64,000 bases of DNA from positions 288,001 to 352,000 of the forward strand of contig NZ_OY775906.1 of assembly GCF_963675065.1 (NCBI RefSeq), written 5' to 3'. This document shows, in pieces, positions 1-9,063 of this stretch. The DNA is from an uncultured Draconibacterium sp. GTDB taxonomy: Bacteria; Bacteroidota; Bacteroidia; Bacteroidales; Prolixibacteraceae. A model generated the notes under the pieces. It had not been told where the DNA came from and searched no databases. It saw only the letters and a list, made by a program, of their open reading frames with translations. The translations under genes were made by a program, and so were the position numbers. Numbering within the stretch: position 1 is the stretch's first letter; every line of letters starts with the position of its first letter.

Positions 1-2486
1 CGAATCAGCCACTGTTCATTTTAGATGGATTTGAAACCGGCATCGAGAAAGTTAAGGACTTAGATATCAATATGATTGAAAGTATTACCTTGCTAAAAGA
101 TGCTACCGCAAAAGCAATTTACGGATCGAAAGGAGCTAATGGAGTTGTGGTAGTTGAAACACGTCGTCCCGAAGGAGGCAAACTTCGCATTACTTACAGC
201 GGAGGTGTTTCGCTTGAAATGCCAGATCTTACCAGTTACGATATGGCAAACGCTACTGAAAAGCTGGAAACAGAACGACTGGCAGGTCTTTACCTTTCGG
301 ATAATGCGGTAACGCAGTTGTCGTTAAATAAAACTTATAGCAATAAGATGCTTGAGGTACTGCGCGGTGTTAATACCGATTGGATGGCACAACCGCTACA
401 CACCGGTATCGGACAAAAACATTCGCTTTATATTGATGGAGGTGACCAGACCATGTTATATGGGGTTGACCTTTTTTACAATAATGTCGCTGGTGCGATG
501 AAAGGTTCCGACCGGGAAACTTTTGCCGGAGGTATTACGTTAACCTATCGCAAAAAAAACTTTTTGCTTCGTAACCGTTTGGCAATTACCTACAACGAAA
601 GCAACAACTCTCCTTATGGAAATTTCGGGTTGTATGCACTGATGAATCCTTACAGCCGTTTGTATGATGAGAACGGAAACATTGTACAATCGTATAATTA
701 TAGCGGAACACTCGAACCAAATCCAATCTGGAATACTACTATAAATACCACCGACCGTTCCACTTATACCGACATTACAAATAATCTTTACGGAGAGTGG
801 ACCATTCAACAGGGCTTAAAAGTGATTGGCCGTTTGGGGATTAGCTCAAAAGAAGCCCGATCGGATGTATTCAAGCCTGCATCGCATACTGATTTTTTAA
901 ACTATACCGATGTGTTGAGAAAAGGTAACTATGCGCAAACCAACGGACGTACACATTTTATTAACGGTGATTTGGGCTTGAGTTATTCAGTTGTAAAAGG
1001 GAAACACCTCTTATTTGCCAACGGACAATTAAACTTTGCCAGCAACAGCTACGACAGGGTTCGACTCGATGCAGAGGGCTTCCCGAACGATCACATGGAT
1101 CACGTAATCTTTGCTGCACAGTATGCCGAGGGAGAAAAACCAACAGGTGCCGAAGGCAATAGTCATTCGGCCGGAGCACTGTTATCGGCGAATTATTCCT
1201 ACGACGAACGCTATCTGTTCGATGCCAACTACCGCTTATCGGGTTCATCAGAGTACGGGAGCAATAAACGTTGGGGAACATTCTGGTCGCTTGGTGCCGG
1301 GTGGAATATCCACAAAGAGGCCTTTCTGAAGAATAATTCAGTAGTAAACCTGCTTAAGCTTCGTTTTTCGATGGGGTATACCGGTTCGCAGGGATTTAAT
1401 ACTTACGAGGCACTTTCAACCGTTCGTTACTACAATAACAGCGTATATTACGGTAACATTGGTTCGTACCTGGTTAGTTTGGCCAACCCCGATTTAAGGT
1501 GGCAATCGAAATATGATCAGAGTATTGGTCTTGATTTTGGACTATTGAAAAATCGTATCAGCGGGCGATTCGATTATTATGTGGCTAATACAGAAGACAT
1601 GTTAACCGACGTAACTTTACCGTCATCAACAGGTTTTGGTTATTACAGAGCAAACCTTGGTAAAACTCAGAATAAAGGAGTTGAAGCAAATCTGAATATA
1701 CGTGCTTATCAAAGCAGTTCAAACCGCGATTTCCTGAATTTTTACATGTCGGGTGCACACAACAAAAATAAACTGCAAAAGATTTCAAATAATTTGAAAG
1801 CGTTTAACGACAAGCAGGATGAGAATAAAAGTGATGATGAAATCGCCGATAATTACGATAATATCACCACGCCTTCAGTTCGTTACATTGAAGGACAGTC
1901 GATCAACACCATTTGGGCAGTTCAGTCTTTGGGAATCGATCCTCAAAATGGAAAAGAGATTTATCTGAAAAAAGATGGTACTACAACCTACGAGTGGGAT
2001 GCTAAAGACCAGATTGCTGCCGGTGATGGCATGCCAAGTGTAACCGGAAACCTGGGAATTAGTTCTGAAATCTCCAACATTGGCTGTAACATTTCGTTTT
2101 ACTACCGCCTGGGCGGCCAGATTTACAATACAACTCTGGTTGACAAGGTTGAAAATGCAAATCTTATTTACAATGTGGATCGCAGAGTGCTTACCGACCG
2201 GTGGAAACAGGAAGGAGATATCGCCCGCTTCAAGGCAATTACAGATAAAACTTACACCCGGCCAACAACACGATTTGTAGAAGACAATAATACACTATCA
2301 CTTTCTACCGTGAATATCTACTACGATTTTCGCGAAACCGGAATTGTTAAAAACAGCTTCCTTCAGCAGTTTAGGGCCAGCGTTAACCTGAATGATATTT
2401 TTGTAATCTCATCAGTGAAAACAGAACGGGGAACCTCGTATCCGTTTGCCAGAAACGCAACATTCACCATTCAAGCAACCTTTTAA
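1..2486 (+). CDS. SusC/RagA-family TonB-linked outer-membrane receptor (5' truncated by window)
   Basis: The open frame already runs at base 3, upstream of the first ATG at 72, so the gene begins outside the window. The first visible residues are the end of the plug domain: PLFILDGFE, then DLDINMIESITLLKDATAKA and a YGSKGANGVVVVET segment, the classic SusC plug signature. The remaining ~780 residues are aromatic-rich, alternating beta-barrel sequence ending in ...FTIQATF, a typical outer-membrane C-terminus. The family imports glycans or peptides through the outer membrane with TonB energy, capped by a SusD lipoprotein. The susD-like gene follows after 6 bases, so they are one operon. The substrate cannot be told from the sequence; the genes that follow are surface lipoproteins and no glycoside hydrolase is in this operon. 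Confidence 0.95.
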   Translation, partial: NQPLFILDGFETGIEKVKDLDINMIESITLLKDATAKAIYGSKGANGVVVVETRRPEGGKLRITYSGGVSLEMPDLTSYDMANATEKLETERLAGLYLSDNAVTQLSLNKTYSNKMLEVLRGVNTDWMAQPLHTGIGQKHSLYIDGGDQTMLYGVDLFYNNVAGAMKGSDRETFAGGITLTYRKKNFLLRNRLAITYNESNNSPYGNFGLYALMNPYSRLYDENGNIVQSYNYSGTLEPNPIWNTTINTTDRSTYTDITNNLYGEWTIQQGLKVIGRLGISSKEARSDVFKPASHTDFLNYTDVLRKGNYAQTNGRTHFINGDLGLSYSVVKGKHLLFANGQLNFASNSYDRVRLDAEGFPNDHMDHVIFAAQYAEGEKPTGAEGNSHSAGALLSANYSYDERYLFDANYRLSGSSEYGSNKRWGTFWSLGAGWNIHKEAFLKNNSVVNLLKLRFSMGYTGSQGFNTYEALSTVRYYNNSVYYGNIGSYLVSLANPDLRWQSKYDQSIGLDFGLLKNRISGRFDYYVANTEDMLTDVTLPSSTGFGYYRANLGKTQNKGVEANLNIRAYQSSSNRDFLNFYMSGAHNKNKLQKISNNLKAFNDKQDENKSDDEIADNYDNITTPSVRYIEGQSINTIWAVQSLGIDPQNGKEIYLKKDGTTTYEWDAKDQIAAGDGMPSVTGNLGISSEISNIGCNISFYYRLGGQIYNTTLVDKVENANLIYNVDRRVLTDRWKQEGDIARFKAITDKTYTRPTTRFVEDNNTLSLSTVNIYYDFRETGIVKNSFLQQFRASVNLNDIFVISSVKTERGTSYPFARNATFTIQATF

Positions 2487-2492
2487 TTCAGA

Positions 2493-3950
2493 ATGACTAT
2501 GAAAAAATTATCAATACATACAACATCAGTAAAAATAGTTGCTTTTGTAACTGTTGCACTGCTTATGTTTTCTTGTGAAGACTACTTTGATGTGAGTCCT
2601 AAATCACAAATTTTAACCGATGAACATTTTAGTGATGAAACCGGATTTTATGATCAACTAACAGGTGTTTACTCGCAAATGGCCAGTAGTGCGCTTTACG
2701 GAAAAGAAATGACATTTGGCCTTGCAGAAGTACTATCGCAAAACTACGACATTGACGCAACAAATACCTACCGTTATGCTGCTCAATACGACTATTCCAA
2801 TACGGATGTTCAGTCGCGGATAAATTCAGTGTGGAATACGGCTTATAATTGTATTGCTAACCTGAATATAATGTTGGAATATTATGAAGCTGTTGACTCG
2901 ACTACTTTTACCGGCAACCACTACAATTTGTACAGGGGCGAAGCATTAGGATTGCGCGGTTTTCTGCATTTCGAAATGTTGAAAGCTTTTTCTCCCAGTC
3001 CGGCAAGCAATGGTTCTGCCATGGCTGTTCCGTATGTGACCCAATATGCACCACAGGTTACCGGACAGAAAACAGTGGATGAAACCGTTGATTTGGTTAT
3101 CAGTGATTTAACGAACGCTGTAAAATACCTGTCTACCGATTCCTTGCATATTGCAGAAAGCCCACATCTGTTTAGTAATTCAAGACACTACTTTTTCAAC
3201 TATTACGCCGCGCAATATATTTTGGCACGCGCCTATTTGTGGAAAGGTGATTTGACCAACGCCGCAAAAGTAGCTGAAGAAGTAATTGCCGATATTGATG
3301 AGAATTCAAGTAGCTCTCCTATATCCTGGGTACATTTCACGCAGGTTCAGGGTGTGCCAAACGAGCAGGTAAACCGCCTGTTTACTCCTGAATTGGTTTT
3401 CCGCCTGGATATCCCGGGGATGGCTGATTTGGTTGATGGTTATTTCACTGAAGAAGCCGGATCTAATTCGTTCTACTTAACAGATGAAAGCCAGGATAAG
3501 ATTTTCGAAAAATCAACAAAGGGTTTGGGTAACGATTATCGCTCGTTGTTTGGAATTCAGTACGATGGTGAAAAACAATACATTTGGAAATACCATCAAT
3601 ATGGTTTTCACGACAACCAGATGCCGGTAATTCGGAAAACTGAAATCTATTACATTGCTGCGGAGGCTCAAAAAGAAAGCAACCCCGCACGTTCGATTGA
3701 GTTGCTAAATGAAGTGCGTAGTAACCGGAACATCACTGAAGATGATGCACTGCCCGAAACGCTGACTTCAGCAGAAATACAAAACGAAATTTTCAAAGAA
3801 TACCGTAAGGAATATCTTGGTGAAGGACAGCTGTTCTTTTACTACAAACGATTGAATATTCCGACTATCGAAAGCTCGCCTGTTGCTGCCAACAACGCGG
3901 TGTATGTGTGGCCGATGCCCGACAACGAGATTGAATTTGGCAACCGTTAA
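2493..3950 (+). CDS. SusD/RagB-family surface lipoprotein
   Basis: 485 residues with a lipoprotein signal: a hydrophobic stretch then LLMFSC, Cys28 being the acylation site. The mature start CEDYFDVSPKSQI is the conserved SusD opening. TPR-like helices follow (GEALGLRGFLHFEML, YILARAYLWKGD) and the C-terminal region has the family end (YRKEYLGEGQLFFYYKR, then VWPMPDNEIEFG). It would sit on the outer leaflet as the lid of the SusC partner that ends 6 bases upstream. Two ATGs (2493 and 2499) are possible; the second, MKKLSI, gives the more usual signal peptide. Length is normal for the family. Confidence 0.95.
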   Translation: MTMKKLSIHTTSVKIVAFVTVALLMFSCEDYFDVSPKSQILTDEHFSDETGFYDQLTGVYSQMASSALYGKEMTFGLAEVLSQNYDIDATNTYRYAAQYDYSNTDVQSRINSVWNTAYNCIANLNIMLEYYEAVDSTTFTGNHYNLYRGEALGLRGFLHFEMLKAFSPSPASNGSAMAVPYVTQYAPQVTGQKTVDETVDLVISDLTNAVKYLSTDSLHIAESPHLFSNSRHYFFNYYAAQYILARAYLWKGDLTNAAKVAEEVIADIDENSSSSPISWVHFTQVQGVPNEQVNRLFTPELVFRLDIPGMADLVDGYFTEEAGSNSFYLTDESQDKIFEKSTKGLGNDYRSLFGIQYDGEKQYIWKYHQYGFHDNQMPVIRKTEIYYIAAEAQKESNPARSIELLNEVRSNRNITEDDALPETLTSAEIQNEIFKEYRKEYLGEGQLFFYYKRLNIPTIESSPVAANNAVYVWPMPDNEIEFGNR

Positions 3951-3967
3951 CATTTAAATGAAGTACA

Positions 3968-4672
3968 ATGAACAAAATTAAATTATACCTGGCATTCATT
4001 GCGTTAACAGCCTTGTTTGCCTGCGAAAACGATCCTTTTTATTTTAATTCGGAAGCCCGCCTGAGAATGGAAGGACCCGAAGTATGGACGCTGGGAACTG
4101 ATTCGCTGGAATTTTCATTCGCGAATTATAGTTCAACCGTTACCGATACTACTTTTGATATTACCGTTTATGTAATGGGAGAAGCTGCCGACCAGGCACG
4201 TACCGCTGAATTCGAAATTGATCCCTCAATGAGTACAGCAGAAACAAATATGTATAGTTTCCCTGAGATGGTTACGATTCCAACAGGAGAACTTTCGGTT
4301 AATTTACCGGTAACCGTTAAGCGAGTTGAAGTTTTGCAAACTGTTCAATTTCAGTTATATATAAAGATAAAAGAAAGTGCTGACTTTAAAATTGGAGTAA
4401 CCGAACAAAACCACTTGTTGCTGAAATGGTCCGACATTTTGTCGAAACCAAATAACTGGGATGATTTGGAAGAGTTTTTCGGAGTGTACAGTCTGACAAA
4501 GTATCGATTTATTATTGATGTACTTAATACCGGAGAATTTGATACTGATACGTTAAGCTGGGCACAAATGAAGAACTATCAGATTGAGCTGGCCGAAGCG
4601 CTTCGCCTTTATAACGAAGCTAATGCCGGTAATCCGTTAGCAGATAAAAACGGTAACTTAATTACATTTTAA
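3968..4672 (+). CDS. DUF4843-type lipoprotein
   Basis: 234 residues, lipobox LFAC with Cys19. The body matches what is known of DUF4843 proteins, which regularly follow SusC/SusD: an N-terminal beta-sandwich region (SLEFSFANYSS, then FDITVYVMGEAADQARTAEF), a middle VNLPVTVKR strand and a C-terminal helical part with WDDLEEFFGVYS. Probably a surface-exposed accessory protein of the SusCD machine. Its exact role is unknown in the family. It lies 17 bases after susD and 2 bases before the next lipoprotein gene, so co-transcription is nearly certain. Confidence 0.85.
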   Translation: MNKIKLYLAFIALTALFACENDPFYFNSEARLRMEGPEVWTLGTDSLEFSFANYSSTVTDTTFDITVYVMGEAADQARTAEFEIDPSMSTAETNMYSFPEMVTIPTGELSVNLPVTVKRVEVLQTVQFQLYIKIKESADFKIGVTEQNHLLLKWSDILSKPNNWDDLEEFFGVYSLTKYRFIIDVLNTGEFDTDTLSWAQMKNYQIELAEALRLYNEANAGNPLADKNGNLITF

Positions 4673-4674
4673 TC

Positions 4675-6255
4675 ATGCACTTTTTTAAAATATTGAAAAT
4701 GAAACGATTACTATTCGCTATATTACTGATATTAGGAATCACAAGTTTGGTATCCTCGTGCTATGAAGACAGTGGGAACTACGATTATGCCGACGTTGAT
4801 GAATTGAAAATTGATACAACCGGCGTTAACCAGTCAAGCAATTATTTTACAGTTAATCTAGGAGACACGATTATTGTAAATCCAACGATAAATTATGCAT
4901 ATCCTGAGAATTTAAGCTACACCTGGTTGTTAATGCCTTTCCCTTATGATACAGAGACTGTCGGTAATACTACCCAATACCCGGTTCCCGATACCATTGC
5001 CAGAAGTCTTGATTTAAACTGGATTGTAAATGTTGAGCTTGGATCCTATCGTTATTACCTCGAAGTAAAAGACACTGTGTTAGGCTTATCGGATAATATT
5101 TATCCGAATGTTTCAAATTATCTGAATGTGGTCGCTGCCAATTCGTTTTATGCTCTAATGTGTTTAAGTGAGTACGATGGCAACACCGATATCGACGTAT
5201 ATTACACGCCCTTAGCGCTTATTTTTGGTGGCGAAACACAAATGCATTTTTACAGTGAAAGATCAGGAAGTATGATTCCAGGTTCCCCAAATTTACTGGG
5301 ATACAGCAGTAAGGGATACTATTATGCCTTTACCAACCAGGAAGGACGCCGTTTGGACGAAAATGATTACCTGACAATGGCGAATTTTGATGAGATGTTT
5401 TATTCATCTCCAACACTGGATATGCAGGGATATGAGTATGTAAGTAATCAGGAATTGCTTATTAACAATGGGAAATTGCATGTTATCAACAATGCCCAGA
5501 GCAACGACCGTAAATTTTCAGCTGCAATTTCAGGCGACTATACAGCTTATCCGTTTATTTCTCGTAAAAATCCATATGCTGATCCTTCGCCCATTGCGTG
5601 TGTGATATTTGATGAAAAGAGCAAATCATTTCTGCGTTACTATTCAGGAAGTACAAGCTTTAGCAAATACCCGGCTGGCAGTGGAGAAGCTTTTGTTGAT
5701 GCCAATAACTTACCATCAATTCCCCTTGCAATCTTCAGTTATGATAGACAGAAAACCGGGGTAGTACTAAGAGATGAAAACGGAAAAATAGCCTTATGGG
5801 TTTATGACTTAATGGCCGAAGACGATAGTGATTTGTCGGGCAACGGATCCCGTTCTAAAATAGATCTATCGAACTGCGAAGACATCGAAAATGCCACTAT
5901 GTTTTATGCTGAAACTTCAGGGAGTTCATTCCATTACGCAACGGATAAAGCAATTTACGGTTTTTCAATAACCTCAGGAGAAACAACGGCAAACAAGGTT
6001 TATGATCTGCCCGAAGGAGATGAAGTAACCTGCATGTATAGTATTCCTGCAGCTGGTTTCCCAACGGGTGGCCGTGTTTATTGGTTTGCAACCTGGAACG
6101 AAGCGACAAAAAACGGTAAAATTGTTGAAAGTGAGATAGATCCCTACAGCGGCAGGCTCGATTGGTTTTGGGGGCAGATGTTTGGTTTGGAAGGCCCAAA
6201 TCCATCCGTTACTGAAGGATTCGGGAAAATTGTAAGTATGAAAGTTGGAATCTGA
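4675..6255 (+). CDS. PKD-like family surface lipoprotein
   Basis: 526 residues. The lipobox is LVSSC (Cys29 from the ATG at 4675, or Cys21 from the better start at 4699, MKRLLFAIL). After CYEDSGNYDYADVDELKI come one or two beta-sandwich segments (LGDTIIVNPTINYAYPENLSYTWLLMP is PKD-like) and a long repetitive beta-rich body resembling a propeller. This arrangement, downstream of SusC, SusD and DUF4843, is the standard position of the PKD-like family proteins of Bacteroidota utilisation loci. A binding function on the cell surface is inferred, with no catalytic motif visible. Confidence 0.8.
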   Translation: MHFFKILKMKRLLFAILLILGITSLVSSCYEDSGNYDYADVDELKIDTTGVNQSSNYFTVNLGDTIIVNPTINYAYPENLSYTWLLMPFPYDTETVGNTTQYPVPDTIARSLDLNWIVNVELGSYRYYLEVKDTVLGLSDNIYPNVSNYLNVVAANSFYALMCLSEYDGNTDIDVYYTPLALIFGGETQMHFYSERSGSMIPGSPNLLGYSSKGYYYAFTNQEGRRLDENDYLTMANFDEMFYSSPTLDMQGYEYVSNQELLINNGKLHVINNAQSNDRKFSAAISGDYTAYPFISRKNPYADPSPIACVIFDEKSKSFLRYYSGSTSFSKYPAGSGEAFVDANNLPSIPLAIFSYDRQKTGVVLRDENGKIALWVYDLMAEDDSDLSGNGSRSKIDLSNCEDIENATMFYAETSGSSFHYATDKAIYGFSITSGETTANKVYDLPEGDEVTCMYSIPAAGFPTGGRVYWFATWNEATKNGKIVESEIDPYSGRLDWFWGQMFGLEGPNPSVTEGFGKIVSMKVGI

Positions 6256-6275
6256 TTTGTAAATGCTATTAAAAT

Positions 6276-7436
6276 ATGAAAAAAATATTGTTAGGAATTA
6301 CCGTACTACTCGTACTAATTAATGTTGGATGTAGTGAGGGATTTAAAATAAAAGGAGAGTTGACAGGCGCTGCTGATGGTACAAAAATAGCACTGGTTCC
6401 TTTTGCTAGTTATGATGTAAAACCTGAAGCTGAAACGACTATTGAAAGCGGGAAATTCAGTTTTGCAGGAGAGCTTCCTGAACCACGTTTATATTACCTG
6501 GTATTAGGAGACAAACAAGCTTATTTCCAGGTTATGCTTGAAAATTCAACTATAACTGTAACCGGCGAAGTGGAAGAAAGTACAGGAAGAGAAGAGAGCC
6601 CGGTATTGAAATTCATAAACATGGAGGTAGATGGTTCCGACAGTGATGATTATTTCAAAAGCCAGATGGCCGTTCGCCAGGAGTTAAATAAAATGTACGA
6701 TGATAAAAATGAGAAGTTTGCCGATATTCAAGAGAAACTTTATAAAGCGAGAGTAGAAAAAAATCAGTCTAAACTCGATTCTTTGCAGAATACGCAGGAA
6801 TATAAAGAAATGGAACGCGCAGAGAAAGCATTTTTTGGTGAAGTAGAAAAACGCTACAACGCGGTATTTGAAGCCAATAAAGAAACTTTTTGGGGGCCGT
6901 TGATGATGTTGAACCTGTATTCTTATCTTACTCCTGATGCACGCCCGACTTTCGAAAACATGTCAGAAGAAGCGCGCGAGAGCTACTATGGCAAAATGGT
7001 TGCCGAAGGTTTATATCCGGCCAACCGCACGGGAGAAAAAGTTCCTGATTTTACCACCACTGATGCCAACGGAAAAGAAGTGAGTCTGGATGATCTTATT
7101 AGCGATAAAAAAGTAATCCTGATTGATTTTTGGGCTTCGTGGTGTGCACCTTGCCGTAAAGAACTTCCCAATGTAAAAGCCAATTACGACAAGTATGCAG
7201 CAAAAGGTTTTGAAGTTATTGGTTTTTCAATCGATAAAGACCCGAAAGCATGGAAGAAAGCAGTAAGTGATGAAAACTTAGAATGGCCAAATTTTAACGA
7301 TTTGGATATTTCTGCACAGTATAAAATAAAAGCCGTTCCTACAACTTATCTTATCGATAACGAGGGACGATTAATTGCGGAGAATGTACGAGGAGAGGAG
7401 CTAGGGAAGAAATTGGAAGAACTTTTCGAGGAATAG
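6276..7436 (+). CDS. TlpA-like thiol-disulfide oxidoreductase lipoprotein with DUF4369-type N-terminus
   Basis: 386 residues. Lipobox INVGC (Cys19), then a beta-rich DUF4369-like region (~20-115: IKGELTGAADGTKIALVP, FSFAGELPEPRLYYLV), a charged helical linker (~120-245) and a thioredoxin fold (~255-386) with the active site WASWCAPCRKELP (Cys290 and Cys293) and the cis-Pro loop KAVPTTYLID. It would reduce or shuffle disulfides in the periplasm or at the inner membrane face. It is the last gene of the SusCD operon and is followed by a strong terminator at 7461. The link to the SusCD substrate is unclear, but TlpA genes at this position are common. Confidence 0.88.
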   Translation: MKKILLGITVLLVLINVGCSEGFKIKGELTGAADGTKIALVPFASYDVKPEAETTIESGKFSFAGELPEPRLYYLVLGDKQAYFQVMLENSTITVTGEVEESTGREESPVLKFINMEVDGSDSDDYFKSQMAVRQELNKMYDDKNEKFADIQEKLYKARVEKNQSKLDSLQNTQEYKEMERAEKAFFGEVEKRYNAVFEANKETFWGPLMMLNLYSYLTPDARPTFENMSEEARESYYGKMVAEGLYPANRTGEKVPDFTTTDANGKEVSLDDLISDKKVILIDFWASWCAPCRKELPNVKANYDKYAAKGFEVIGFSIDKDPKAWKKAVSDENLEWPNFNDLDISAQYKIKAVPTTYLIDNEGRLIAENVRGEELGKKLEELFEE

Positions 7437-7460
7437 AATTTAGTAAATAAACAGCTTTTA

Positions 7461-7512
7461 ACCCGACTGACAGTATTAATTATATTTTTACATATCAGTC
7501 GGGTTTCTTTTT
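7461..7512 (+). terminator. Rho-independent terminator of the SusCD operon
   Basis: Perfect 10-bp inverted repeat ACCCGACTGA (7461-7470) and TCAGTCGGGT (7495-7504) with a 24-base loop, followed by TTCTTTTTC. It lies 25 bases after the TlpA-like gene. Confidence 0.8.
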
Positions 7513-7569
7513 CAGATGCTATCAATTTATTTTCTTTGAAAAATTTCTTACTAATAATTATCGAATAAA

Positions 7570-8427
7570 ATGAAGATTCTTTTTACAATTTCACTTGTCG
7601 TTTTAGCTATTTCTGCAAGAACACAAGAAACTTTTCAATCGTTTTCTAATAAAGCACAGCAGGAATTTGCGAATGAAAATTATCAGCAGGCGATTGATTA
7701 CTATCAGCAAGCACTGATGATTAATGAAGTGGATTCATCTAATATGGTTTGGACGGCATCACTGGCGAGTATTTGTGCTTCTTACCTTAAAGATGATATG
7801 CAGCTAATTAAATATAATAACATAGCGATTGAATTCGGCTCGCAAGATTTATATATGATTGATGAGCAGTTAAAACTCGCTGAAAAGTACAAGGATAGTG
7901 TATCTACGGAGAAAGTGTTACGAAAGGCGAGAAATATTGAAGGGAAATATAAGAAGTACTCTCTGGAGTTAATGTCCTTTTATTTCAAAAACAAAAGCTA
8001 TGATGAAACGATTAATATTGCAAATGATATTCTGGTTGTTGATTCTGATAATATTAATGCTTTAAATTATAAAGGGATGTCTCTGCACCAAACTGGAAAA
8101 GAACCAAGCGCGATGGAGTGCTTTAAAACTGTTTTAGATATTGATCCAGAGAATTTAAATGCAAACATCCAAATGGGAATGATTTTGTATAATAAGGGCA
8201 AGATGATTTTTGATACAGCCAATAAAGATTATGAAAAATTAAAGTCGCCAACATCTCTGGACTATCACGAATACAAGAAAGAAGTTAGAAAATCGAAACC
8301 GTACTATCAAGAATGTTTACCATTTCTTCAGCGTTATAATTCAATTAAAAACCGAAGTGATATCTCTGCTGTAATTAACAAGGCAAAATCCAGAATTGAA
8401 GACTTGAATACAAAAAATACTCAATAA
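7570..8427 (+). CDS. TPR-repeat secreted or periplasmic protein
   Basis: 285 residues. The first ~20 residues (MKILFTISLVVLAISARTQE) are a signal peptide. TPR motifs are visible at about 25-60 (SNKAQQEFANENYQQAIDYYQQAL), 140-175 (FKNKSYDETINIANDILVVDSDNINALNYKGM) and 180-210 (GKEPSAMECFKTVLDIDPENLNANIQMG). TPRs mediate protein contacts; no catalytic domain is present. It is monocistronic, after the SusCD terminator, and is the last gene before the tRNA-Pro fragment that opens the accessory region. Its specific role is unknown. Confidence 0.75.
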   Translation: MKILFTISLVVLAISARTQETFQSFSNKAQQEFANENYQQAIDYYQQALMINEVDSSNMVWTASLASICASYLKDDMQLIKYNNIAIEFGSQDLYMIDEQLKLAEKYKDSVSTEKVLRKARNIEGKYKKYSLELMSFYFKNKSYDETINIANDILVVDSDNINALNYKGMSLHQTGKEPSAMECFKTVLDIDPENLNANIQMGMILYNKGKMIFDTANKDYEKLKSPTSLDYHEYKKEVRKSKPYYQECLPFLQRYNSIKNRSDISAVINKAKSRIEDLNTKNTQ

Positions 8428-9063
8428 GGTTGGCTGAAGAAGTCGAAGTTAGCTGTAGTACAAAAAAGCTCTCCATATTTTTAACGAGGACAAGAGGGGA
8501 GTAATCAGAAAGGGAATTTACTTGCAAATAAAAACGAGTTACAAAATTGAATTTGTAACTAATAGATTTTCAAGTTGGGATATCAGGATTAGAACCTGGG
8601 ACCCCCTGCTCCCAAAACTAGTTCTCGAATATGGGAAAAGAAGGATGGTATTTGGAAAATTATTCAGATAAATAATTCTTTAAACAAAGCTTGCGCCAAC
8701 TAAATGTATAAAAACGTTTACCAACAATGGTAGCTGTTGCTCAACTCAGAGGGAGTAAATAATTCGTGCAAAAGTTCCTTCGCTTTTGTATCATAAAAGA
8801 AACTCTTAAAAGCCTGCTTGTAGGCAGACTGGGCAAAAAACACTAAAAATAAGAGCTGTTTAACTCCTTTCTCCTGACCGATAAAGTTCCAAAAACAGCT
8901 TTTGCAGAAGACTGAATAGATCAATTAATCGCATCTGATGCGCGTTTAGCTTTGTGTAACGCGTGATTGCTTCTCTATAAGTTGAGAAAATGAATAATCA
9001 GGATGCTTTAATGGATAAAATCGAAACCTAAGGCTTTTGATTATTGATTGATATCAAATTGTT
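8428..9063. other. Gene-poor junction at the left edge of the accessory region
   Basis: 636 bases without a convincing gene. It contains the decayed tRNA-Pro fragment with its hairpin (8537-8616, listed separately). A 68-codon open frame on the minus strand (8718-8924) has no recognisable domain, no signal and no conserved context, and is treated as chance or as the tail of a decayed gene. Confidence 0.6.
8537..8616 (-). repeat. tRNA-Pro(UGG) 3'-half fragment, copy 1 (decayed att site) with terminator hairpin
   Basis: Bases 8575-8616 match the 42-base tRNA fragment found at 12881 and 50845 at 39 of 42 positions. The three changes include C to A inside the T-loop (TTCGAA to TTAGAA), so this copy is decayed. 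Just beyond its 3' end on the minus strand is a perfect 9-bp hairpin, AGTTACAAA (8537-8545) and TTTGTAACT (8552-8560), followed in minus direction by CGTTTTTATTTG: a tRNA terminator. No 5' half of a tRNA and no integrase are beside it. It marks the left border of segment I and probably the original chromosome/island junction. Confidence 0.75.

Noticed and set aside
8718..8924. 68-codon minus-strand frame
   Set aside because: No recognisable family, no neighbours to support it, and it lies in a decayed junction; mentioned only within the region note.
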